Of a stretch of DNA of 28,902 nucleotides, positions 1 through 9,600 are shown piece by piece. The notes beneath the pieces are model-generated. The model saw nothing but the letters and a program-made list of their open reading frames with translations. It was not told the DNA's origin and ran no database searches. This stretch comes from Planctomycetaceae bacterium (GTDB taxonomy: Bacteria > Planctomycetota > Planctomycetia > Pirellulales > Thermoguttaceae). Position numbers and translations under genes: made by a program. The stretch covers positions 1 to 28,902 of the forward strand of contig SFIW01000029.1 of assembly GCA_004556055.1 (NCBI GenBank), written 5' to 3'. How positions within the stretch are numbered: the first letter of the stretch is position 1; the number at the start of each line of letters is the position of its first letter.

Positions 1-696
1 ATGCTGCGCAAACACATCAAGGTCGAGCCCGCGCGTTACTACTACGCGTGCGACAAGATGGGTTTCCTCGTCTGGCAAGACATGCCCAGCGGCGACACGA
101 AGCATTACATCGGCGGCAACGATCCCGACGCGGAACGCTCCCCCGAGTCCGTCTCCTACTACGAAGTTGAACTTCGTCAGATGTTCGACGCGCTCGACTT
201 CTTCCCCAGCATCGTGATGTGGGTTCCCTTCAACGAAGGTTGGGGTCAGTTCGACACGCACCGCATCGTCGATCTCTGCCGCACTCTTGACCCGACGCGT
301 CTGGTCAACTGCGCCTCCGGTTGGACCGATCGTCAATGCGGCGACGTCCACGACATGCACAACTATCCCGGCCCCGGCATGTTCCCCACGGAAGAAGATC
401 GCGCTTCCGTTCTCGGCGAATACGGCGGTTTAGGCCTTCCCGTCAAGGGACACTCTTGGAAGGAAAACGGCAACTGGGGTTACGTCAGCTTTGAAGACAA
501 AGACGCGCTCTTCAATCGTTACAACGAATTGAACGCGGGCCTTCGTCCTCTGATCGAAAAGGGTCTTTCGGCGGCGGTCTACACGCAGACGACGGACGTT
601 GAAATCGAAGTCAACGGCTTCATGTCCTACGACCGCGAAGTCCTCAAGTATCCCGCGGAGAAGATGTTCGAATCGAACACCTCGCTTCGCAAGTAG
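1..696 (+). CDS. Glycoside hydrolase family 2 (beta-galactosidase/beta-glucuronidase-like), 5'-truncated
   Basis: This is the C-terminal 231 residues of a GH2 glycosidase. The ATG at base 1 is almost certainly an internal methionine, because the first residues (LRKHIKVEP) are the conserved loop just inside the TIM barrel and the N-terminal sugar-binding and sandwich domains are missing. The acid/base glutamate lies in the PFNEGWG motif (E79) and the candidate nucleophile is E140 in VLGEYGG. These enzymes hydrolyse non-reducing beta-linked glycosyl residues by a retaining mechanism. The protein ends soon after the barrel, without an extra C-terminal domain. Substrate and cellular location cannot be judged without the missing 5' part. 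An intrinsic terminator follows at 752. Confidence 0.88.
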   Translation: MLRKHIKVEPARYYYACDKMGFLVWQDMPSGDTKHYIGGNDPDAERSPESVSYYEVELRQMFDALDFFPSIVMWVPFNEGWGQFDTHRIVDLCRTLDPTRLVNCASGWTDRQCGDVHDMHNYPGPGMFPTEEDRASVLGEYGGLGLPVKGHSWKENGNWGYVSFEDKDALFNRYNELNAGLRPLIEKGLSAAVYTQTTDVEIEVNGFMSYDREVLKYPAEKMFESNTSLRK

Positions 697-751
697 TTCT
701 CGGCGTAGTCTAACGCGCCGCGTCGTCAAGAGCGCCGCGCGCCGATAAAAC

Positions 752-793
752 AAAGCGCCTCCGCGCGGTTCAGTCTGCGGGGGCGCTTTTTTC
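752..793 (+). terminator. Rho-independent terminator after the GH2 gene
   Basis: A 13-bp stem with one G-U pair has arms at 752-764 and 775-787. It is followed directly by a T-rich tail with one interrupting C. It lies 55 bp after the GH2 stop codon. Confidence 0.85.
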
Positions 794-835
794 TTTGCGA
801 AGTCGGACGTGATAGAAACGCGTCGAGGGTCAAAG

Positions 836-866
836 TTTAGACGTCGACGCGTCTATTTGTTATACT
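836..866 (+). promoter_or_regulatory. Predicted extended -10 promoter of the alpha/beta hydrolase gene
   Basis: TATACT at 861-866 is preceded by TGT, giving the TGn extended -10 form. The -35 region is poor (TTTAGA at 836-841, or shifted by one base). Transcription would start near 873, which gives a leader of about 60 nt. Confidence 0.55.
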
Positions 867-878
867 ATACGGAAAAAG

Positions 879-906
879 AAACGCGCATGGTCGGCGTCGC
901 GCGTTT
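879..906 (+). other. 5' leader stem-loop
   Basis: A perfect 8-bp inverted repeat (AAACGCGC at 879-886, GCGCGTTT at 899-906) with a 12-nt loop begins about 6 nt after the predicted transcription start. It ends upstream of the ribosome binding site (GGAG, about 925-928). It is one of several similarly placed leader hairpins in this window. Confidence 0.55.
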
Positions 907-935
907 GTCATCCAATTCACCTCTGGAGAATCGTC

Positions 936-1766
936 ATGAAACGCCTCGTTATTCTTCTTTTCCTGTTGACGCTAACCCTTTTCTCCGCGCCATCGGTTCA
1001 AGGCGCCGCGCCTGAAACGACGTGGCCGGGACAGGTTTCCGATTGGTTCGGCTATGAAGCGCACGATTTCCAATTTGACGGACGCGCGGCGAAAGTCGTG
1101 CTCCCTCGCGAGAAAGCTCCCGGTTCTCCGTGGATCTGGCGCGCGCGCTTCTTCGGACACGAACCCCAATTTGATCGCGCAATGCTCGATCTTGGCTACA
1201 CGCTCGTCTACGTCGATTCCGCTCCCCTCATGGGCTCCCCTAAATCTGTCGCCCTCTGGCAACGATACTATGAATGGCTCCGCGCGGAGCTCAAACTCGC
1301 CCCTAAAGCGAATCTCGAAGGTATGAGTCGCGGCGGTCTCTATACCACAAACTGGGCGTTCCAATACCCCGACGAAGTCGCTACCATCTATATTGACAAT
1401 CCCGTCCTCGACTTCAAAAGCTGGCCCGGAGGATTCATGACAGGTATGCGTAGCGACGGAGACTGGAACGACGTCCTCGCCAGCTACGAGCTCTCCGAAG
1501 AAGAAGCCCTCGCTTACCCCCTCACCCCTAAAGACAACAAAGAAGGTTGTCAACGCCTCGCCGATCATGGAGTCGCTATCTTCCTCGTCTGCGGCGACTC
1601 CGATCGCGTCGTTCCCGGCGACGAAAACTGGCGTCCTTTCAAGAAACTCTACGAATCATGCGGCGGCGAGATCGAACTCATCCTCAAGCCTGGGCAGGAT
1701 CACCATCCGCACTCCCTCCCCGACCCAACGCCTCTTGTCGAATTCGTCAAAAAGCATAACCAATAG
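936..1766 (+). CDS. Secreted alpha/beta hydrolase (esterase-like)
   Basis: A 276-residue protein. A Sec signal peptide (KR, then a Leu-rich core) probably ends around residue 23 (VQG). The mature part has an alpha/beta-hydrolase fold. The nucleophile serine is S131 in a GMSRGG elbow, the acid is probably D221 or D223 in the VCGDSDRVVP segment, and the histidine lies in the QDHHPH cluster (H256-H259). This spacing is normal for the fold. The start ATG has a GGAG ribosome binding site 7 nt upstream. Proteins of this type often accompany glycan-degrading enzymes, and a GH2 gene lies immediately upstream, so a carbohydrate esterase role is plausible but only inferred from context. The gene has its own promoter and terminator and appears monocistronic. 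Confidence 0.85.
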   Translation: MKRLVILLFLLTLTLFSAPSVQGAAPETTWPGQVSDWFGYEAHDFQFDGRAAKVVLPREKAPGSPWIWRARFFGHEPQFDRAMLDLGYTLVYVDSAPLMGSPKSVALWQRYYEWLRAELKLAPKANLEGMSRGGLYTTNWAFQYPDEVATIYIDNPVLDFKSWPGGFMTGMRSDGDWNDVLASYELSEEEALAYPLTPKDNKEGCQRLADHGVAIFLVCGDSDRVVPGDENWRPFKKLYESCGGEIELILKPGQDHHPHSLPDPTPLVEFVKKHNQ

Positions 1767-1792
1767 TCTCTTCCTTCCGACAAGAAATAACG

Positions 1793-1831
1793 AACGCCGC
1801 ATGGCCCAAAAGCCGCGCGACGTTTCTTTTT
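1793..1831 (+). terminator. Probable intrinsic terminator after the alpha/beta hydrolase gene
   Basis: The arms start at AACG (1793) and close at CGTT (about 1824), with an inner GGC/GCC stem and one or two mismatches. A CTTTTTAT tract follows. It lies 27 bp after the stop codon. Confidence 0.6.
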
Positions 1832-1887
1832 ATCGATGTGAATAAAAACGGGGTAAACGATCTCGTCAAAACGCTCGACAACGAACG

Positions 1888-2082
1888 TCAGTTGACGGCA
1901 AGAAGGCGACCGAGCGCCTCATAATTCTCTTTCTGGAGCAGATCGCGCGCAAAACTCGCGAGCTCCAAAGAGTTCATGCCAGCTTCAACTTCCGCAGCGC
2001 GATCCTTCACAAATCGCTCTGCGGCCTCTCTGGCTATCTTCATGTTCATCGTCTTCTCTGTCTTATTCGTCGTCGCGCTCAT
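1888..2082 (-). CDS. Small hypothetical protein (64 aa), helical
   Basis: I do not recognise this protein. It is predicted to be mostly helical, with mixed charge, no cysteine, no signal peptide and no membrane segment. Residues from about 12 onward (MNMKIAREAAERF...) form an amphipathic helix, followed by a second helical stretch ending in LLAVN. Support for it being real: an AAGGA ribosome binding site about 9 nt before the ATG, a well-formed promoter at 2332-2359 in the same orientation, and no better gene on either strand. Methionines 12 and 14 are alternative starts with weaker ribosome binding sites. The 5' leader would be unusually long, about 240 nt. Function is unknown. Confidence 0.6.
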   Translation of the reverse strand: MSATTNKTEKTMNMKIAREAAERFVKDRAAEVEAGMNSLELASFARDLLQKENYEALGRLLAVN

Positions 2083-2331
2083 TGAATATATTCCTTTATA
2101 GTTTGTCGCAGATGACTGCTCTAAAACCTATCCCCAATCAGCGTCGGCAATTCTCTTCCGAGGTTGTCTCGCAACGGGTACTCCGTCAGTATACCAAATA
2201 AATCGGCTTTTTTCTGCGGTGAAGGTTAAAAAAAAGGCGCCGATATCCGCTCTTTTGTCCCCACGGGAGCTATAATCCTTCTATTCCGTTAAATAGGAAC
2301 TCGCAATACGGTTATTTTACCTTTTTGTCTC

Positions 2332-2359
2332 ATTTTACGCAAACTCAATATTTTGTCAA
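2332..2359 (-). promoter_or_regulatory. Predicted sigma70-type promoter of the 64-aa gene
   Basis: On the minus strand, TTGACA (2354-2359) is followed after 16 bp by TAAAAT (2332-2337). The -35 matches all six consensus bases and the -10 matches five of six. Transcription would start near 2325. Confidence 0.65.
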
Positions 2360-2364
2360 GATTT

Positions 2365-2389
2365 TCCAAAAGACGCGTATATAGCGTCT
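2365..2389 (-). terminator. Intrinsic terminator of the glycosyltransferase gene
   Basis: A perfect 6-bp stem (AGACGC at 2371-2376, GCGTCT at 2384-2389) with a 7-nt loop is followed on the minus strand by TTTT. It begins 1 nt after the stop codon of the upstream gene. Confidence 0.65.
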
Positions 2390-2390
2390 C

Positions 2391-3500
2391 TCAAACCTCT
2401 TTTTCTCCGAAAAGCGCCCTCAAATACCTCCCAACGACGTCCTCTCGCGAAAAAGAAGCCGCGATCTTCTCTCTTCCACGAAGACCCATCTGCGCGCGCG
2501 TCTCACGATCGAGCGCTAAAAATCGTTGCAGAGCCTCATACGCCGAGTCCGCCGACCTCGCTTCAAATCCAAACCCCGTGATCCCTTCGTCGAAAATTTC
2601 CGCGCAACCCGGCACGTTCGACGCCAAAAGGGGCCTGGCGCACGCCGCCCCCTCGAGAAGAACGTTCGACAACCCCTCATGATAGCTCGGCAACATCACC
2701 GCGCTCGCCTTCTCGATATAAGGGGTCACGTCCATCTGATATCCGCAATATTCCACGATTCCCTCTTTCGCCGCTTCCTCCGCCAAAGCGTGTTCCGGAC
2801 ATCCCGTCTCCTGCGCCCCAACGATCAAAAACCGCGTCGCCGGGCGCGTCTCCTTCACCCTCCTCGCGCACTCCACGTATTCGCGGATCCCCTTATCGCG
2901 CATCAGTCGTCCGATAAAGAGAATCGTCGCCCCCTCCTCTTCTTCCGGATAAGGAAGCGCCCTAAAACGCGTCAAATCGACCCCGCTCCCCGGAATCTCT
3001 TCAATTCGCGCCTTCGTCGCGACTCCCCGACTCTCCGCCCACGTCGCGATCGCCGCGTTCTGACAAAAAACGCGTTCCGCTCCCCTCAGCCCGCGACGAT
3101 ACAAAAACGACGCCAGCGCGCGCAACGGACGCGACCCGTTCAACGCCGAGCCGAGTCCCGAAATCGTCGCGTAATACGGAATCCCCAGTTTCGCGCACTG
3201 CCTCCCGCAATATACGTTCGGTTTGATCGTGAACGTCAACGCGGCGTCGGGACGCTCCTTCGTCAACAGCTCGCGGTAAAAACGACTCAGCTTCGCGTCG
3301 CTAACCGGATTCATTCCCCGAGGATCAATCGGCGCGGGAAGAATCCGGTAATTCTTCTTTTTAAAATACTCCGCTCTAAAATCTTCTTCGAGCGTTAAAA
3401 TCACCTCCGCGCCGCGAGCCGCAAGCGCGTCCACAAGTTCGCGTTTAAAATCATACAAGACGCGCGACTGGTTAATCGCAATAAGAATTTTCATCGTCAT
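2391..3500 (-). CDS. Glycosyltransferase family 4 (GT-B fold)
   Basis: A 369-residue cytoplasmic GT-B enzyme without membrane segments. The N-terminal acceptor domain starts with a beta strand (MKILIAINQS) and includes the TIKPNVY and ATISGLGS segments typical of capsule, O-antigen and lipid-linked-sugar transferases. The C-terminal nucleotide-sugar domain starts near residue 190 (LFIGRLMRDKGI). It contains the retaining-enzyme E-x7-E motif in YHEGLSNVLLEGA, about residues 289-301. The likely role is addition of a sugar from a UDP- or GDP-sugar to a surface glycan precursor; the exact sugar cannot be read. An AGGAG ribosome binding site fits the ATG at 3500 or the second ATG two codons on. 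There are no neighbouring polysaccharide genes, so it looks like an isolated transferase with its own promoter and terminator. Confidence 0.88.
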   Translation of the reverse strand: MTMKILIAINQSRVLYDFKRELVDALAARGAEVILTLEEDFRAEYFKKKNYRILPAPIDPRGMNPVSDAKLSRFYRELLTKERPDAALTFTIKPNVYCGRQCAKLGIPYYATISGLGSALNGSRPLRALASFLYRRGLRGAERVFCQNAAIATWAESRGVATKARIEEIPGSGVDLTRFRALPYPEEEEGATILFIGRLMRDKGIREYVECARRVKETRPATRFLIVGAQETGCPEHALAEEAAKEGIVEYCGYQMDVTPYIEKASAVMLPSYHEGLSNVLLEGAACARPLLASNVPGCAEIFDEGITGFGFEARSADSAYEALQRFLALDRETRAQMGLRGREKIAASFSREDVVGRYLRALFGEKEV

Positions 3501-3514
3501 TTAGCTCCTCTCGC

Positions 3515-3546
3515 GGCGCGGCGGCGCCTACCTTTCCCATATTATA
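3515..3546 (-). promoter_or_regulatory. Predicted promoter and leader hairpin of the glycosyltransferase gene
   Basis: The minus strand has a perfect TATAAT -10 (plus-strand 3541-3546) but no good -35 element. Transcription would start near 3534. A perfect 5-bp GC stem with a 4-nt loop (arms 3524-3528 and 3515-3519) begins about 7 nt later, just before the GAGGAG ribosome binding site. Confidence 0.5.
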
Positions 3547-3567
3547 CTCAAGGAGACGCGAACCAAT

Positions 3568-3597
3568 AAAAAAACGCCCGTTTCTTCAAACGGACGT
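3568..3597 (-). terminator. Intrinsic terminator of the alpha-2-macroglobulin gene
   Basis: An 11-bp stem (AACG...CGTT, with one G-U pair) and a GAAG loop are followed on the minus strand by seven T residues. It lies about 50 bp after the stop codon. Confidence 0.85.
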
Positions 3598-3645
3598 TTC
3601 TTTTCAATCATTCGTCGTCGCGCGTCTCAACGCTTGAGCCTTTCC

Positions 3646-6600
3646 TCAATCGACGACCTTCGTCTTGAACTCGTCGGAGTTCCCCTTTAGTTCCGGGGCG
3701 TACATTCCTTCAATAGTCGTCGGCAACGCGGAGAAGGAACCGGGGGTCTCCGCGCGCATACGATACGTCGCGCGCGATCGGCCCTGCGCGAGATTCTCCA
3801 CGAAGAAGCATACCGCCGCGTCGCGGAATTCCACGTAGGAACTCAACCCCATGTCGTAGCGATATCCGCTCCTCGAGTCGACCGTTTCGAACCCCGCGGG
3901 CTTCGGATCGCGAATCATAATCGACTCGTAATCGTTCTTCGAATCGATCAGGATTTCCACCTCGATCAGATCCCCCGACTTCACTTCGTCGCCAGCGTTG
4001 AGAGGTTCGCGACGATAGCGTTCCACGCGCTGTCGAAGCGCCTGTCCGCGACCTCCCGCAACGATCGCTTCCGCGTTCTCATCCTCGACGAGTTTGAAGT
4101 ATCGGCGCTCCGCCTTCACCTCCAGTCCGGCGCTCGTAATCTGATCCTCCAGCGTGAAGAACTCGAAATACGAGTTGGCGTAGGACGCGCCGTCTCCCTC
4201 GATTCGCCACGAAACGCTATGCGCGCCGGTCGTCAGCTTATTCGCGGGAATAACGACCGTGCCGTCCGTCTCGAAGAGATTCTCCGGCGTGTAGATCAAT
4301 TCGTCGATCTTCTCTCCGTCCATGAAGACCTCGACGCGTTGCCGCGTCTTGAGTTCCTTCGTCTTCGCAAGATACTCCGCGAAGGCTTCCACGCACGTCG
4401 CCGTGTCGCGGGTCGAATTCCATCGCGTCGCGTGTTTGCGGTTGTTGAGGAGATACTTGATCAATCTCGGAGCGTCTTGCGCGATTCCCACCTTGTCGAG
4501 AATCTGCGGATCGACGACGCACAAGAGTCGCAAATAAGCGGCCTGCGTCTCGAATTCCGACTCATACCATCGCCACCAGAGCCAATCGCCGTCGGAGCTT
4601 AAATCGAGCCAAAGCGTCTGGTTCTCGTCGTCCGCCTTTCGCGACTGAGCCAGGACGCGCAAGACCGTTTCGATCCTCAGCGCCGCGTTTTCGTCGACGC
4701 TTTCTTCCAGCGCCAACGCTTCCGCGTAGCTCGCCAGCGTCAAAAGCGACAAGTTTTGTCGAGCGTCCCAGAGAAGCTCTTTCATCACCGCGAGGGTACC
4801 CTCGAGGGTCGCGCCCGACTCGGTCAACTTGCCCTCCTTATCGTCGACGAAGGCGCCGTCAAACGCGCTCGGCAAACGCCCACATTCGACGAGCGCGCAA
4901 TATACAAACGCGTCGACGTGATCTGCGGCGGGTTTCCACGTATCCCACTTCGTAGGATCTTTCTTCTCCTCTTCCGTCAAGACGCGGCCGCGCAAAATCT
5001 TATTAACTTGGACGCGTTCGTAGTTGAGGAGCCATTCGGCGGCGCGTTCAACGGACGCGTCGTTCACCTTGCAATCGCACTTCTTCGCAAGGTAGAGCCC
5101 TCGAGTTACCAGCGCGGTGATATGCGCGGAGGAGTCGCAGCCAGCGAACCATCCCCAACCTCCGTCGGAATTTTGACGCGACGTCAGAGAGTCGACGCCA
5201 GCTTTAACCATGCGATCCATCTCTTCCGAATCAAAGACGGCGTCCTTCTTCGTCGAGCGTTTCCACTGCCGAGCGCGAGCCGCCGCGTCTCCGAGTTCCT
5301 GCGCGTTCAAGTTCGCCCTCTTCGCCCCGATCGTCTCAAGATCAAGACCAAGATCGCCGAGCGTCTTACGCGCGATCGCCGCTGGAAGGAACCGATTCAA
5401 CGTCTGCTCAACGCACCCGTAAGGATAGTCCGAGAGATACGGAATCGCGTCAAGAATCGCGCCCGCGAGGGTCGGCGAATATCGCAACGTCAAGGACGCG
5501 GAATCTTCGCGACGCTCCGCCGGAACGTCGATCGTCGTCGTGATTTCTCGAACGAAATTCTCGTCCTCGCCAGGCTTGCGCGTTCTCATTCCGGAGAAGG
5601 CGATTTGTTTGTCGATTCCGTGTTCGTTAATCGTCAGCGATTCTTGGATCGCGTCCGACTCTCCCGTCGCGAGCGCCTTCATGAGGAGATTGATCTCTCC
5701 CGTCTTCGTCGCTTTGACGCGCCAGTCGACGCGCTGGGCGCCGTTGACCGGAACGTCGACCTTCACTTCTTGAGGATCGAGAAGTTCCAGCGCGCCTTCC
5801 TTCCCTTCGCCCTCGGGGAAGGAGAGAGAGACGGTCGCGCTCTTGTCGGAATCGGAGTAATTATGAACGACGGCGGAAAGAACCGCTTCGTCGCCGCGCG
5901 TCAAGAATCGGGGCTTCTCCATCCTGACGATCACGTCTTTCGTCGTGATGAAAGAGGATTTTCCGGAACCGACGCGCAGTCCAGGGGCGACAGTCCACGC
6001 GTAGACGTTCCACGTCGTGAGATTCTCTGGGACGTCGATCTCGATTTCGATCGCGCCGTCGTCGTCTGGGGTCAGGTCGGCGGCCCAGTATGCAAGGTCG
6101 GCGAGATTCGTACGAACGACCGCTTCGGCAAGCTCCTCGGTCGGCGCCGGGGCTGCGGAGACGTCTCCTATCTCCTGCGCTTCAAGGCTCGCGCCGTCGT
6201 CCATGACCGCCCTATTCGCCATCATGCCTGAGGAGTTCGTCGCCGCGCCAGCCTTCGCCATCATAGGAGCGGCCATCGCCATCGGCTCGGAATCTAACGC
6301 TACGACGCCGTCTTCCTCCACAGCGATTTCATCGCGCCTGACCGCAGACATTCCATACGACTTGGCCCCTAGATAAAGACCGCCTCCGCCCATAACATGG
6401 CCGGAATAGCCGTAGAGATTTCCCAGGATTCGCAGGCGTTCGTCGTAAGAGACGCGCGGAGATCGAGACGAGAAGACGTTAGAGTAAACGCTTGAGAGGA
6501 TCGTCGACTCGAATCCGCCGCGAGAATGGCGCTTCCAATCCCAGAAATACTTGCGGATATCGCCGACGTTCGGGCCTCCGGAGATCGCTTCAAGGGACGC

Positions 6601-9600
6601 GTCGTAGACGGTCGCGACCGTTTGACCGACGACGGGCTCGCCGTTAGGATCGGTAAGGCGCAACTTGATCTTGAGTTTCTCGCCGGGCTTGACGCGTTCC
6701 TGGGCGGGCGTAACCTCGACGTCGAGGACGCGTTTCACGGGAGGAACGCAAATTTGGCGCGTTTCTTGATAGAATCGCCCTTCGAATACTGTCATCGCGT
6801 CGACGTAGAAGTTCGGTTGATCGCGCTCTTCGATTTTAACGTCGACGTACGCGACTCCGTTTTGCAGCGTGATTAGTTGCGGAACAGAGGACTCGGCGTC
6901 CATCCCGAAGCGCGTGAAGAAGTAGACGCTCGCGTCGGGTTTGCTCGACGAGATTTGAATCCTCGCCGTATCGCCGGGCGCATATTCCGGCTTATCGGAG
7001 ATGATCTCCAGCGCGTTGAATCGGCAAGACCCGACTTCCCCGACGGCGGCGGAATCAGAGCCCGAGACGACGATTAAACGTCCCCCTTCCTCGCTCAGAC
7101 CTTCGTCGGTCGTCACCGCGCAGGAAAGGCGGTATTGTCCCGGTTTGGGAGCGGCGATCTTCAAGGATCCCGCGCCGGTTTCGTCAACGCTTGTTTCTTC
7201 GCAGAAGACCTCCGTCTCCGTCGCTTTGGCGATTCCTTCCTCGTCGACGCCGTCGTAGGCGATCGAGTAGAGTTTCACGACGACTTTTCCGGGAACCGGT
7301 TTGCCGTCGACGCGACGCGTCTGGAAGCTCGCGTTCATCGTTTCGCCCTGGCGATAGAACCCCTTGTCAAACCAGGCGACGACCGAGAAGGGCTTGCGCG
7401 CCGCTTTGACGGAGCCGGTTCCGCTCACAACGCGTCGCGAATCGTCGACGACTTCCGCGTGAATCGAGTAGGACTGATTCTCCGTCGGATAGAGCTTTTT
7501 CGCCATTGAGGAATCGATTTCCAGCTCCAAGACGCCCTCTTCATTCAACTCGCCTTCTCCGGAGAGAACGACTTCGGAGACACCGAAACGACGAGGAGAA
7601 ACGACGCAATCGCCCCAGCGCTCCCAACCCGGATACCAGGCCGCGTCGTACGACATGCGCCAATATCCGGGGCCGTAGAACCAATCCCAATATCTCGGGG
7701 GAGACCACCGCGCGTCGAGGGTCGATCGCGCGACGGTGTATTTCACTTTTCCGTTCGCGACGGGAGCGCCAAAATAGTATTCGGCGCGAATCGTCGCTTT
7801 GAACTTATCGCCAAGCGCGACGGGCTCGGTCGGCGCTTCTACGGAGACTTTGAACTCCGGCTTGCGATATTCTTCCAAGCGGAAGTAGCCCGAGGCGTAA
7901 GTTTGCCTCAACGCAGGCGTGTCGTCGTTGTCGTCGAATACGTCGTCTTCGTTGAATTCGCTTCCAACGCAAATTCGATAAGAGCCTAATTGCGCGGATT
8001 CGGGAATCTCGAAGAAGTCGCTAAAACCGCCGTACTGATCGAGTTTAACGCCGGTCTTTTTGGCGACGATTTCTCCAGTTGGGGAATATATTATATACGC
8101 GACGGTTTCATCCGCGCAAAAATTATCAAATCCGTCTTTATCGTAGCGCGCGTATCCAATCCACGTTTTGAAGTTCGCGCGTTGTTTCGGACGATAGATC
8201 GGGCGGTCGGTAATTACCAGCCCTTTCTCTGCGAACGTTGCGCGATCGGGGAGCAAACGAGAGAAGCTTAGGTAGTTGCTAAACGCGCATAATTCCTTAT
8301 TCCCCTTCGCGTCGACTTTCTTCACGACCGTTAATCTGGGAGAACGCCGACTGTCGTTCTCGAAAAACTCGACGTCGACGGCGCCCTTTTCGTCTGTCGT
8401 TTTGTCATAAACGCATCGAACGACGCGGTTATCTTTCCCATTCCAGCCGAGGGAGGTAATTTCAAGCTTCGTATTTGAGAGAGGTTTGCCGTTTACGGTA
8501 TCCATGAAGTAAAGGGTCGCGGAGTCGCTTCCGTCTTCCATTTTTTGCAAGCGTCGCGCCATGGTAGCGGAACGCGTCCAAATGACGGCGGAATCCTTCG
8601 TTTCTTCCTTCCCGTTTTTCGAAAGAGCCTCGACGAGGTACGCGCCCGGCGCAAGATTCGGAATCTCGAATTCGGTCAAAGTATCTTTATGCCCCGGCGC
8701 GTTCTCCACGGCGACGTTTAGGGACGCGACTTCCTTACCAATAAATTTTTTCGGCGGGTCGACGTCGGCGATAAGACTCTTTTCCCGATCGTTCTGCGGT
8801 TTTCCCAAAGAGAGCGCGTGAATGAACTCGTCGAGGAGACCGTCTACAGAGTAATCAAGCCACTTGTCCGATTCTTCCGTGAGGAGTCGATCAAAGATCG
8901 CGTCGACGTCGAGTCGACGAACGACGACTTTGACGCTTTTTGAATTACGGGAACGCAAGACGAGCTTCGCTTTTTCTCCGAGGACTTGCGACGAAACGTC
9001 GAAAGCGGCGCGCGGATCGACGATTTGCGACAGGTACGCTTGCGCGCGTTTCATAATTTCAGGGGCGTAGGAGTCAAGCTTGAGCCGCTCGGCTTTGCGT
9101 TTAAGCGTGTCGATCTCGTCGCGCAGGACGTCGGCGGCGCGCTCCAACTGTCCGCGCATTTCAAACTCTTGCGCGAGCGCCAAATATATGGAGTCGTCGA
9201 AATTCCCGGTCTTTTCGATCTCGTCGCGCGCTTCGCGGAACAAGTCGATATACGCGTAATCCTCAGGGAGCGTGAAGGAGCGGACGCCGTTGGCTAGTCG
9301 CGCGACCGTCTCATTGTCGGCGAGCTCTTCTAAGGAGGCGAGCGCCGCGGCCCTTTTTTGTTCGTCGTCTAAATTACGCCAGACGTTATAAGAGGCAAGC
9401 GTCGTGACCCCGTAGAAAGCGCGCGCGTCATATGCGCGAGTCTTGAGGACGGCGGCGCGTTGCGAGGGAACGACTTCGCATAGCTCGTTGTAAAGCGCTT
9501 GGATTCGCTCGCCGTCGTTGGCGGCCTCCTCGAAACTCTTTGGCGCATGATAGAAGATCGGATCGCCATTCTCGTCGACGGGGGCTCCCTGTCCGTAAGG

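Larger units (their letters stand above)
2083..2390. other. 308-bp intergenic region: terminator, promoter and long leader of the 64-aa gene
   Basis: From high to low coordinates the minus strand carries the glycosyltransferase terminator (2365-2389), a sigma70-like promoter (2332-2359) and a leader of about 240 nt to the 64-aa gene. The leader contains an A/T tract (2228-2235) next to a GGCGCC palindrome (2236-2241), seen as GGCGCC followed by T8 in the minus-strand RNA. That resembles a weak terminator but lacks a proper long stem. A TATAAT at 2271-2276 on the plus strand has no usable -35 element and no downstream plus-strand gene. Confidence 0.5.

Noticed and set aside
2271..2276. A plus-strand TATAAT as a promoter
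   Set aside because: It has no -35 element at the right distance and no plus-strand gene downstream.
2526..3398. A 290-codon plus-strand frame opposite the glycosyltransferase gene
   Set aside because: It is Arg/Pro-rich without motifs. The minus-strand GT4 gene has clear family signatures.
4756..6231. A 491-codon plus-strand frame inside the alpha-2-macroglobulin gene
   Set aside because: It is Arg-rich, has no domain motif and is fully antisense to a conserved gene. It is a composition artefact.
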